Shown here: positions 1-6,114 of the stretch, in pieces | Layout: each line of letters opens with the position of its first letter | Position numbering within the stretch: the first letter of the stretch is position 1 | Source: G020353115 sp964640125 | GTDB taxonomy: Bacteria; Bacteroidota; Bacteroidia; Bacteroidales; VadinHA17 | Reading direction: 5' to 3' | DNA length: 9,640 nt | NCBI GenBank assembly: GCA_964640125.1 | Contig: CAZXGG010000100.1 | Coordinates: 1 to 9,640 of the forward strand | The notes under the pieces: model-generated | Databases searched by the model: none | What the model saw: only the letters and a program-made list of their open reading frames with translations | Told to the model about the DNA's origin: nothing | Position numbers and translations under genes: made by a program

Positions 1-111
1 ATACATACAATATGTCTGGCACTTCATCTGTAACTAGCAACTTGAGTTAATTATTCAAATGATCTTGGAGATATGTATCCTATTGCTCCCAGGAAATAAT
101 TTGATTATTAC
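1..111. other. Non-coding stretch at window edge, nothing recognised
   Basis: No supported gene. The three plus-strand frames close within the first 51 bases (stops at 31, 35 and 49), so the last few codons of a plus-strand gene converging on the terminator could be here, but there is too little to tell. Together with 144-253 and 306-319, which show only AT-rich sequence without tRNA-like or other RNA folds that I can see, this makes up the 319-base gene-free left end. Confidence 0.5.
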
Positions 112-143
112 AAAAAGCCCAGCTGTTAACCGGGCTTCTTTCT
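112..143. terminator. Bidirectional rho-independent terminator
   Basis: AAGCCC (115-120) and GGGCTT (132-137) form a six-pair stem around an 11-base loop holding GTTAAC. On the minus strand the stem is followed directly by a T run (complement of 112-116), and on the plus strand by TTCTTTC. It would end the minus-strand transcript about 180 bases past the last stop codon, and could also serve a converging plus-strand gene to the left of the window. Confidence 0.72.
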
Positions 144-253
144 TATCTTTAACAGTTAAACGCTTGTCGGACTTTGAAATCTATATTATAAGACCTTATT
201 AAGTCATTAACTACTAAATTACCATTGAGTTACTATTGTCTGTCAATCGCATA

Positions 254-305
254 ACCCTGTTAAATAGCGGCGAAGCCGCTCCTGGTATGCAGAATTTCAC
301 AGGGT
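254..305. repeat. Composite imperfect hairpin, REP/MITE-like
   Basis: Arms ACCCTGTTAAAT (254-265) and ATTTCACAGGGT (294-305) pair at 11 of 12 positions (the single mismatch is T261 against C298). Inside is a second perfect hairpin, AGCGGC-GAA-GCCGCT (266-280), followed by an unpaired 13-base stretch CCTGGTATGCAGA (281-293). It begins 15 bases past the stop codon of the last gene. There is no T run after it on the minus strand, so it is not a classic terminator. The layout, a GC-rich inner palindrome with a one-sided single-stranded arm, resembles the REP-type elements moved by IS200-like (RAYT) transposases; that link is inference. Confidence 0.6.
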
Positions 306-319
306 AAACAATTGTCTGA

Positions 320-949
320 CTATCGTTTCTCCCATTTTTCCAGAAACCCTTTCGCCAGTTTCCTTGCCTTCGGACTGGGATTGTCCAGCTGGGCTTTGAC
401 AAATTCAATAATGCCGTTTTTATTTCCACTGGTTTCAAAGTACCTGTCAAATGTTTCGATTGCTTCACCTTTTATCATTGCGATCTGTTTTCCGGGATGG
501 ATTTCATCCAGCCGAAGCAACATATCGGTTATCTGAGGTTCAAGATGAGGTTTTGCCTGAACGATTTTCCACGAATTCCTGACCACGTAAGCAGGGGCTA
601 TAGTCACATCCTCTTTCAGGATCCCAAAGAATTTTTCAAAGGTTTTTTCAAATAATCCCCCCGTATCCACAGAGACAAGGTTAGCCAGCAGGTTTATTCC
701 GATGAATTTCAGGTAGTTGTTTTTCTGGGTCAGCAAATCCTCCAGTTTCTGCCACCTTGGATATAACCGTTTTGGATTGGTTTCACTGATCACGCGCAAG
801 GTTTCATAACTGTTGAACCGGACCTGTTCCTTTTTTTCAAGAATAAGATCCATCAATTCATCAATGATTTCATCATTATCGTTTACCTCACTGGCAAATG
901 CTTCCGGGTCAAAATCTTTATCGGTAATTACTTTTTCTGTATTGGACAT
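320..949 (-). CDS. Hypothetical alpha-helical (HEAT/ARM-like) repeat protein
   Basis: A 209-residue soluble, acidic-then-basic protein with no signal peptide or membrane segment. After a charged N-terminal tail (residues 1-25), the rest reads as successive helix pairs: about 26-57, 66-92, 99-131, 134-170 and 177-207. These show HEAT/ARM-style patterns such as EIIDELMDLILEKKEQVRFNSYETLRVI, YLKFIGINLLANLV and YVVRNSWKIVQ. I recognise no catalytic motif, and the WxxxD of the neighbouring AlkD-like protein is absent. It probably acts as a cytoplasmic binding scaffold, or is a distant member of the same HEAT-repeat group as its neighbour. It lies 66 bases after the AlkD-like gene, a wider space than elsewhere in the cluster and filled by the heptamer repeat. 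The start ATG at 949 is the only sensible one. Function unknown. Confidence 0.75.
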   Translation of the reverse strand: MSNTEKVITDKDFDPEAFASEVNDNDEIIDELMDLILEKKEQVRFNSYETLRVISETNPKRLYPRWQKLEDLLTQKNNYLKFIGINLLANLVSVDTGGLFEKTFEKFFGILKEDVTIAPAYVVRNSWKIVQAKPHLEPQITDMLLRLDEIHPGKQIAMIKGEAIETFDRYFETSGNKNGIIEFVKAQLDNPSPKARKLAKGFLEKWEKR

Positions 950-974
950 AAAATTGTTGCTTGGATTTTGTGAT

Positions 975-1002
975 TTATTTGAAATTTGGGATTTGCTATT
1001 TG
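975..1002. repeat. Four tandem heptamers NNATTTG in a spacer
   Basis: The 66-base spacer between the AlkD-like gene and the helical repeat gene contains four back-to-back heptamers on the plus strand: TTATTTG, AAATTTG, GGATTTG, CTATTTG (CAAATnn on the coding strand). Degenerate relatives sit on both sides (GGATTTTG at 963-970 and ATATTTTA at 1004-1011). Short ATTTG/GGATTTG-like tracts of this kind are, as far as I recall, common in intergenic regions of environmental Bacteroidota. There is no known function that I can name. Confidence 0.7.
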
Positions 1003-1015
1003 ATATTTTATTTTT

Positions 1016-1729
1016 CTACCTGGTTTTTCGAAATTTCAATCTATATTCCTTACTCATCTTCTCAGTTGCATACTGGAAAATCAGCCGGGCGGCTGAATCT
1101 TTCCATTTCATCAGAAAGGATTCCACGGGTTCGGGATACCTTTTCCATGCTTCCCGGAGGAACCATCCGAGTCCCTGGTGGACCACCCGTTCCGGATCGG
1201 GCATCATCGGATCGATAAACTCAAGCAACCCGTCGAAATCACCTTTTGCCCTGAGGATCTCGATCAAGGCAACGGGGACTGCACGTCGCTGGTACTTGTT
1301 TGTTGCTTCCCTCCAGGGTGAAAGATCCTCAAGTGGAATGATCTTTCTTTTGAAAAACTCACGAAAGAAGTAGGCACAGAGAGCATCGGTATGCCCCCAG
1401 TTAGTGATCCCAATATCAAACCATTTTCCGATCTCAATAAACGTGGTTTTATCAAACTGCCTGGAGAAAGCATTCAGCAGCAGGATGGCAAAGCTGGTCT
1501 CCTCATATTTTCCCGCTTTCAGTAACAATGGGCTGGTTTGATATACCAGATCAATATCAACGGCTTCCCGTTTTATTATTTCGTCCACCTTATTCTCCAG
1601 CAATTCCCGTGTGAGACCGTATGCATCATACCCTTCCTTGAAATATTTTGCATACTTGCGAACGATGGCTTCATTGGCATTTGCCTGGCAATAGGTCCGG
1701 ATTTCGTTGAATAGTTCCTGGGGTGTCAT
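1016..1729 (-). CDS. AlkD-like DNA glycosylase (DNA alkylation repair)
   Basis: A 237-residue all-helical protein of the DNA alkylation repair (AlkD, HEAT-like repeat) family, which removes positively charged alkylated bases such as N3- and N7-alkylpurines without base flipping. The length matches Bacillus cereus AlkD (about 237). The three catalytic positions reported there (Trp109, Asp113, Trp187) have counterparts here shifted by two: Trp111 and Asp115 in NWGHTDAL, and Trp189 in GLGWFLREAW. An Arg pair (148-149, KYQRRA) lies where AlkD has Arg148. I chose ATG 1729 because it follows the C69 stop codon by one base and gives MTPQELFNEIR, a natural first helix; further in-frame ATGs at 1744 and 1804 would run back into the C69 gene. 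The intact residues suggest an active cytoplasmic enzyme. Its link to the PGA locus is only positional. Confidence 0.85.
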   Translation of the reverse strand: MTPQELFNEIRTYCQANANEAIVRKYAKYFKEGYDAYGLTRELLENKVDEIIKREAVDIDLVYQTSPLLLKAGKYEETSFAILLLNAFSRQFDKTTFIEIGKWFDIGITNWGHTDALCAYFFREFFKRKIIPLEDLSPWREATNKYQRRAVPVALIEILRAKGDFDGLLEFIDPMMPDPERVVHQGLGWFLREAWKRYPEPVESFLMKWKDSAARLIFQYATEKMSKEYRLKFRKTR

Positions 1730-1730
1730 G

Positions 1731-2990
1731 TTAAAAATAATCATGATACATGCTCCAGAGCTCATCTCCCAGGAGCCAGTATCGTTCAACCGCATCATTC
1801 GCAATATCGATGGAATACTTCGTCAGCAATTCTTTAACTTTCTCAGGATTCGTTTCATAGAGTTCAATCATTTCCTCCTCAAATGCTTTCTGTCCGGAGA
1901 AGGTGTTGTCTTCAATTTCTTTCCATACTTTTTCAACTTCCTTGCTCATGACCTGGTATCTGAAGCTGGTCAATTTACTGACACGGCGAAATGCCCACCA
2001 GGCGCAATCGCGCCGAAATTTTTCCCGTCCGTCAATGGTATAGGACTCCGGCATGGCACTGATACCGCAATAGAAGGGCAGGTGAGGAGTTGTTGCCGGG
2101 TTATCATATCCCAGCCAAACCACACCACCGATGGGATCAGGCAGCCAGTTCCGTGATTGTGTAACCTGGACATAAGTTGCCCGTGAACAGGCGATGGTTC
2201 GTTCATAGGGAACTTTGAGTAATCCCCTTGTATCATTATTCATGAAGGGATTGGCCACCGGGCTTTTCATAACATTGCCACTGCGGTCGATAGTTGTAAG
2301 TGATGATGTCATATCAAACGGTGTATCCTGGTAATAATTGCGGAACATTTCCAGCACATCCTGCACCGAAATTTTTTTATCCGGCTTTACTGAAAGGGGG
2401 AAATTTTCCCCGTTGGGATCGAGGTTCAGTGATGGTGCAACCAGGCTTAACACCCGCCATTCACGCCTGCGGCATGCCATGCTTCTGCGGTCTGCATAGG
2501 CATAGCAGAATTTAAACGGTTCTCCGCTATCCTTACTCCACCAGCCCAGTTCTTCGGCCAGTGAAAAGACATTCTCTGATGCCATGTAATTTTCCGGGTC
2601 ATCCAGGTTAAGATAGCGAATGCGACTTAAGTTTGCCGATACACCGACCTCATCATCCGGAATTCGCACAGCTGCCCATACAGCCCCGATTTTCCCCTGC
2701 CCGGGGCCCAGTATTTCAAAATGCCAGGTTTCATCCGGATCGGCAAAAGTAAAGCATTCACCCCAGTCATTGTATCCATATTTCCGCGTCAGTTCATCAA
2801 TCACCCGGATTGCTTCGCGGGCTGTTTTTGCTCTTTCAAGAGCCAACCGGTAGAGCTCAGGACAATTCAGCAATCCCTCCTGCGATCGTAATTCACGCTT
2901 TCCCCCGAAGGTTGTTTCGCCGATTGCCAGCTGGTATTCATTCATCACCGGGTATGCAGTATTGATGAAGGCATAGGTTTCTGATACCTG
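1731..2990 (-). CDS. C69 family dipeptidase, copy 2 (N-terminus lost in assembly gap)
   Basis: A tandem paralogue of the C69 dipeptidase just upstream. The frame is open from the N run: QVSETYAFINTAYPVMNEYQ aligns directly with QVEETYSYFNVCYPAMNEKQ of copy 1, so the GTG at 2948 and the ATG after it are internal codons and not the start. The signal peptide and the nucleophilic cysteine would lie in the gap. The visible 419 residues carry the family blocks QLAIGETTFGGKREL, KYGYNDWGECFTFAD, WHFEILG, VWAAVRIPDDEVGVSAN, YMASENVFSLAEELG and RNWLPDPIGGVVWLGYDNPA. By hand, 48 of 81 residues match copy 1 across the first conserved stretch. The two are clearly related but well diverged, so this is an older duplication or a family pair with different substrates. 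It ends LGDELWSMYHDYF with TAA one base before the next gene. Confidence 0.83.
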   Translation of the reverse strand, partial: QVSETYAFINTAYPVMNEYQLAIGETTFGGKRELRSQEGLLNCPELYRLALERAKTAREAIRVIDELTRKYGYNDWGECFTFADPDETWHFEILGPGQGKIGAVWAAVRIPDDEVGVSANLSRIRYLNLDDPENYMASENVFSLAEELGWWSKDSGEPFKFCYAYADRRSMACRRREWRVLSLVAPSLNLDPNGENFPLSVKPDKKISVQDVLEMFRNYYQDTPFDMTSSLTTIDRSGNVMKSPVANPFMNNDTRGLLKVPYERTIACSRATYVQVTQSRNWLPDPIGGVVWLGYDNPATTPHLPFYCGISAMPESYTIDGREKFRRDCAWWAFRRVSKLTSFRYQVMSKEVEKVWKEIEDNTFSGQKAFEEEMIELYETNPEKVKELLTKYSIDIANDAVERYWLLGDELWSMYHDYF

Positions 2991-3090
2991 NNNNNNNNNN
3001 NNNNNNNNNNNNNNNNNNNNNNNNNNNNNNNNNNNNNNNNNNNNNNNNNNNNNNNNNNNNNNNNNNNNNNNNNNNNNNNNNNNNNNNNNN
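2991..3090. other. Assembly gap (100 Ns) inside a C69 tandem pair
   Basis: Exactly 100 Ns, the usual placeholder for a scaffold gap of unknown size. The flanks show it cannot be the true length. The left edge (2990) is already inside copy 2 at the equivalent of residue 116 of copy 1 (numbered from ATG 4752), and the right edge (3091) is about a dozen residues before the end of copy 1. The lost sequence should therefore hold roughly 340-350 bases of copy 2, about 40 bases of copy 1 and any spacer, near 400 bases or more. A frame read through the Ns is meaningless. Confidence 0.97.
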
Positions 3091-4725
3091 GCCCAGTTCC
3101 CACCATTTGTTCATGGTTGCCCGGGCAAAATCTTTTGAATAGTTTGTAATGAATTCCCGGTATTTTGCCGGTTTTGGATTTCCGTTTTCATCCAGTTCGG
3201 GCTTTTTACCTTTTTCTGCATTGTACAGTTCAACTGCTTTTTGATCGATCAACGGGAGTTCGGCAAGTGCCTTATCTTCAAACTCTTTCACGGCTTCTTC
3301 AATATAACTGCGGGAATATCCCCATTTGACTTCAGCCAGGCGGTTTGTTCTCCTGAAATACCAGCAGGCAGCATCTTCCCTGTATCTGTGTTGGGCGCAT
3401 ATTTCAAAGCTTGCCGGAAGTTCCAGGGTCCCGGCATAGATCGGGATCCTTGGGCTGCAAGCCGGGTTGTCGAACGAAAACCAGGCAACCCCACCAATTT
3501 CATCGGGCAGCCAGTCGCGGCACTGAACGATCTGTGAATAGGAGCATCCACTGATCGCTATGGTTCTGACGCTTTGCACGACTCCCGGTTTCAGTGCATT
3601 CAGTAAAGAACGCTCCTCATATCCCATGAAAGGATTAACCAGGGGGCTTGTAATCATTTCAGGTTCTTCTCCTTCTTTCCGCTGTTCACCCCATCGTAGG
3701 CGCCTTTCCACCTTCAGGTTCTTCGTCATATCAAACTCTGTTCCTTCGTAGGTTTCCCGGTAATACTTCATTACATCGCGGACATCCACCTTTTTATCCG
3801 GTTTAACCGAGAAGGGCAGCTCATCCATATCCATGGTCAGGTTCAGGGAAGGAGCCATGGTGCTGAGAACATAAAATTCGCGCCATGAATAGGGTTTGTT
3901 TCCGCTATAGGCTTTCCAGAATTTAAAGGGTTCCTTGCTTCCCGGATCCCGGTAGCCCAGCTCTTCGGCGAGTGAAAACACATTTTCCGAAGCCATATAA
4001 TAATCGGGATTATCAATATCCAGCGTACTGATGCGTGGTATGTTTGCTGAGATACCAACATGGTCATCCGGTATACGAACCGCAGCCCATACCGCTCTCG
4101 GTTCATCATAAGCAAAACTGGAGCCGAATATTTCAAAATGCCAGACCTCTTTTTTATCAGCAACGGTCAGGCATTCACCATAATCTGCGTAGCCGTATTC
4201 ATAAGCAAGTTTACCCATCAGTTTTATCGCATCCCGGGCATTGGTGCACCGCTCAAGGGCGATGCGCTGCAGTTCCTCGATCACGAAAAGCCCATCATCA
4301 TTGATCAGTTCCCTTTTGCCTCCAATGGTGGTTTCTCCAATGGCAAGCTGTTTCTCATTCATGGCGGGATAACAGACATTGAAGTAGGAGTAGGTCTCTT
4401 CCACCTGCGGAATTTCACCCTTTTCAATCAGGTTTCGTACATCCCAGGAGGTTTCCGTATGCATGGTCCCCCAGTATACTTTCCGCATGGAGCCCGGTTC
4501 ATGTTTTTGATGCGGGACAATGTTCAGCCAGGTGCGGTAGGGACCATCACAACTGTGACAGGTCATGACGGATCCATCCGTTGAAGCCAGCTTGCCAACC
4601 ATTATGCTGGTGCAGAATCCCGGTTCTTCATATACCGGGATAGAGGACTTAAAAGAGGACTGTGTGAATACACACAGAAAAAGCGTTAACAGCAATGCAA
4701 TTTTAACGATGCGATTTGGTTTCAT
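3091..4725 (-). CDS. Exported C69 family dipeptidase, copy 1 (C-terminus lost in assembly gap)
   Basis: An Ntn-hydrolase dipeptidase of family C69 (PepD-like). I chose ATG 4725 because MKPNRIVKIALLLTLFLCVF is a clean signal peptide. An upstream in-frame ATG at 4752 would overlap the M14 gene by 8 bases and add nine residues. After the signal and a short segment comes FCTSIMVG, whose cysteine (Cys38 from this start) matches the family's N-terminal nucleophile; it must be exposed by removing the preceding residues. The family pattern continues with ASTDGSVMTCHSCDGP, AIGETTIGGKREL, EYGYADYGECLTVAD, WHFEIFG, VWAAVRIPDDHVGISAN and YMASENVFSLAEELG. About 545 residues are visible, ending in MNKWWELG at the edge of the N run. 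By comparison with copy 2, only about a dozen residues are missing. The enzyme should act in the periplasm or outside the cell on short peptides. Confidence 0.85.
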
Positions 4726-4744
4726 AAATTTTGTTTTTATTTGA

Positions 4745-5911
4745 TTACTCATAGATTACGTTATCCGGATCTGCCTTATCCGGATCTTTCAGGTAATATC
4801 CGACCCCGTTTTCAATCAGATCAGCATAGCGTGGGACATTCTCACACAGGATCTCTTTGTCGGGATAATATTCATTCCAGCACTCCATGGTTTGCAGGAT
4901 GGTTGATGTGTGTCGTCCAACCCGTACCTTTATAGGCCAGCCATTTTCATCGATGGGAGCGAAGAGAAGGCCATGCTTTCCTGCTTTTACAACAAAATCA
5001 TCCTTTCCTTCCAGCAATTGTTCACTGCTGGTAATGCCCCGGGTTGCATCCAGGAAGGGTTCTGGCGCTTCAAAGAGCAGGGAAATGGCATCGGAGTGGT
5101 CTCCGATTTCGCGATGGGACAAACCGTGCAGGTTCTTTGGCGAGAATTCAGAACCCATGCTGAACCCCTCCATGTCGGCCAGCATCATGGAGACCAGTGT
5201 CGCCATTTCGAGACCTTTATCATGCGCCACAATGGTGTTAATTACCGGATATTGCAACTCTGCTTCATGCAGGTCAATCACCAGGTCAACTTTCTCTTCC
5301 CTGATAAGCTCCATAAAGGCGTAACAGGTTTGTTCCGTTATTGTACCGTTTGCTCTGCCCGGCCAGGTGCGGTTCAGGTTTCGGATATCCACATAAGCCA
5401 GATTCTGACCGCTGGGATAGTGTATGTATACTTCCGGATCCGGCCACTGATCCAGCGGGTTCGACCAGCGATCACCCATTCTGAATGTCTGACCACCCCA
5501 ATCCGTGGGAATGGTAAAATCCGTTGGATAGGCTCCGCTGGGCCGTGTAACGGTTGTTGCACTCCTGTTTGCCGAAAGAACCAGGATGAGCCTGCCTTTC
5601 TGCATCCGGGCGTTTTCAACCAGGATCCAGGGTACCAGCCGGCCTGCCGGCTCTTCCGGATGCGTACCTCCCAGTATCAGTACAGTTGCACCCGGCTCTT
5701 TCCCTTCCAGGAAGTAAAGGTTACAATCGTTTATCGTACCTTCGATGCCAGGGAAATAGTCGCCCAGCTTTTTTACCGCTGTCACTCCCTCACCGAGTAC
5801 CACCGGTTCCGGAAAATGCCTGTGCTGATAAAAACGGATCCCTGATAATACAAAAACTGCAAGACCGCACAAACCCAGCAAACTCTTGCGAATGATATCC
5901 CTCTTTTTCAT
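4745..5911 (-). CDS. Membrane-anchored M14 zinc carboxypeptidase, succinylglutamate desuccinylase/aspartoacylase group
   Basis: A 388-residue zinc hydrolase, probably tethered outside the cytoplasm. MKKRDIIRKS followed by a hydrophobic segment (about 11-25) looks like a signal anchor without a clear cleavage site. The M14 zinc ligands are visible: His84 and Glu87 in GGTHPEEPAG, and His215 in VIDLHEAEL. The substrate-binding motif RNLNRTWPG (177-185) and a candidate catalytic glutamate, Glu281 in LLFEAPEP, are also present. Members of this group remove a terminal acidic amino acid or an acyl group from amino acids, for example glutamate from N-succinylglutamate. With pgsC/pgsW upstream, trimming glutamate from gamma-linked chains or acting on their breakdown products is a reasonable guess, not shown by sequence. 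The gene starts 24 bases after the miniprotein, and a perfect 12-base palindrome TTTCTTAAGAAA occupies 5920-5931 in that space. Its stop lies 19 bases before the preferred start of the next gene. Confidence 0.85.
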   Translation of the reverse strand: MKKRDIIRKSLLGLCGLAVFVLSGIRFYQHRHFPEPVVLGEGVTAVKKLGDYFPGIEGTINDCNLYFLEGKEPGATVLILGGTHPEEPAGRLVPWILVENARMQKGRLILVLSANRSATTVTRPSGAYPTDFTIPTDWGGQTFRMGDRWSNPLDQWPDPEVYIHYPSGQNLAYVDIRNLNRTWPGRANGTITEQTCYAFMELIREEKVDLVIDLHEAELQYPVINTIVAHDKGLEMATLVSMMLADMEGFSMGSEFSPKNLHGLSHREIGDHSDAISLLFEAPEPFLDATRGITSSEQLLEGKDDFVVKAGKHGLLFAPIDENGWPIKVRVGRHTSTILQTMECWNEYYPDKEILCENVPRYADLIENGVGYYLKDPDKADPDNVIYE

Positions 5912-5935
5912 AGAATCTTTTTCTTAAGAAACACG

Positions 5936-6106
5936 CTATTTCAACCTGAATAACCGCAACAGAAAAGGAATCAATATTACAATGTATAAAATTTCTTCTT
6001 TCCAGTTTTTCGATTTTGTCAGATTATAAATTAATAATAGTGCAATGTATCCGACGAAAACATAATAGATTATTGAAATCAAGCTATTTAGAATGTCCAT
6101 GATCAT
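5936..6106 (-). CDS. Small two-helix membrane protein (56 codons)
   Basis: A short reading frame filling the gap between the permease and the M14 hydrolase. It starts MIMDILNSLISIIYYVF, with ATG at 6106 or, after two codons, at 6100, and ends RLFRLK with a TAG stop at 5936-5938. Residues about 6-28 (very rich in Ile, Leu, Tyr, Val) and 39-53 form two hydrophobic helices joined by the charged stretch TKSKNWKEE. The Lys/Arg-rich loop and tail would favour a cytoplasmic loop or tail. It begins 8 bases after the permease stop and ends 24 bases before the M14 start, the same tight packing as the other genes, which argues that it is real. I recognise no family. It could be a small subunit for the adjacent permease, a much reduced stand-in for the DctQ small subunit of TRAP systems, but that is conjecture. 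Confidence 0.65.
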   Translation of the reverse strand: MIMDILNSLISIIYYVFVGYIALLLIYNLTKSKNWKEEILYIVILIPFLLRLFRLK

Positions 6107-6114
6107 ACTTTTTA

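Noticed and set aside
144..253. Possible tRNA or small RNA gene in the left gene-free part
   Set aside because: No cloverleaf, no T-loop motif GTTCNANNC and no strong stem seen; only AT-rich sequence.
254..305. Composite hairpin as the main transcription terminator
   Set aside because: No T run follows on the minus strand; the hairpin at 112-143 has one.
975..1002. Short tandem repeat as a CRISPR array
   Set aside because: Units are seven bases long with no spacers; nothing CRISPR-like is nearby.
813..1373. Plus-strand open frame of 186 codons
   Set aside because: It crosses two well-supported minus-strand genes and the AT-rich spacer between them; composition is that of a shadow frame.
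1730..1804. Upstream in-frame ATGs for the AlkD-like gene (1804 and 1744)
   Set aside because: They fall inside the C69 copy 2 coding region, and the added residues do not resemble an AlkD N-terminus; ATG 1729 directly after the C69 stop fits better.
2946..2948. GTG (followed by ATG) as start of C69 copy 2
   Set aside because: The open frame continues upstream to 2990 with residues that align to copy 1, so these codons are internal.
2938..3090. Continuation of C69 copy 1 through the Ns to a stop at 2938
   Set aside because: The part after the gap is in the wrong frame for the C69 family, while another frame there matches copy 2 perfectly in pattern.
4060..4584. Plus-strand open frame of 174 codons
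   Set aside because: It is antisense to the conserved N-terminal half of C69 copy 1 and has no family resemblance.
4910..5845. Long plus-strand open frame (311 codons)
   Set aside because: It lies opposite the M14 gene, whose zinc-ligand and substrate motifs are intact; the plus-strand product is rich in Cys, Arg and His with no recognisable domain and is a shadow of the real gene.
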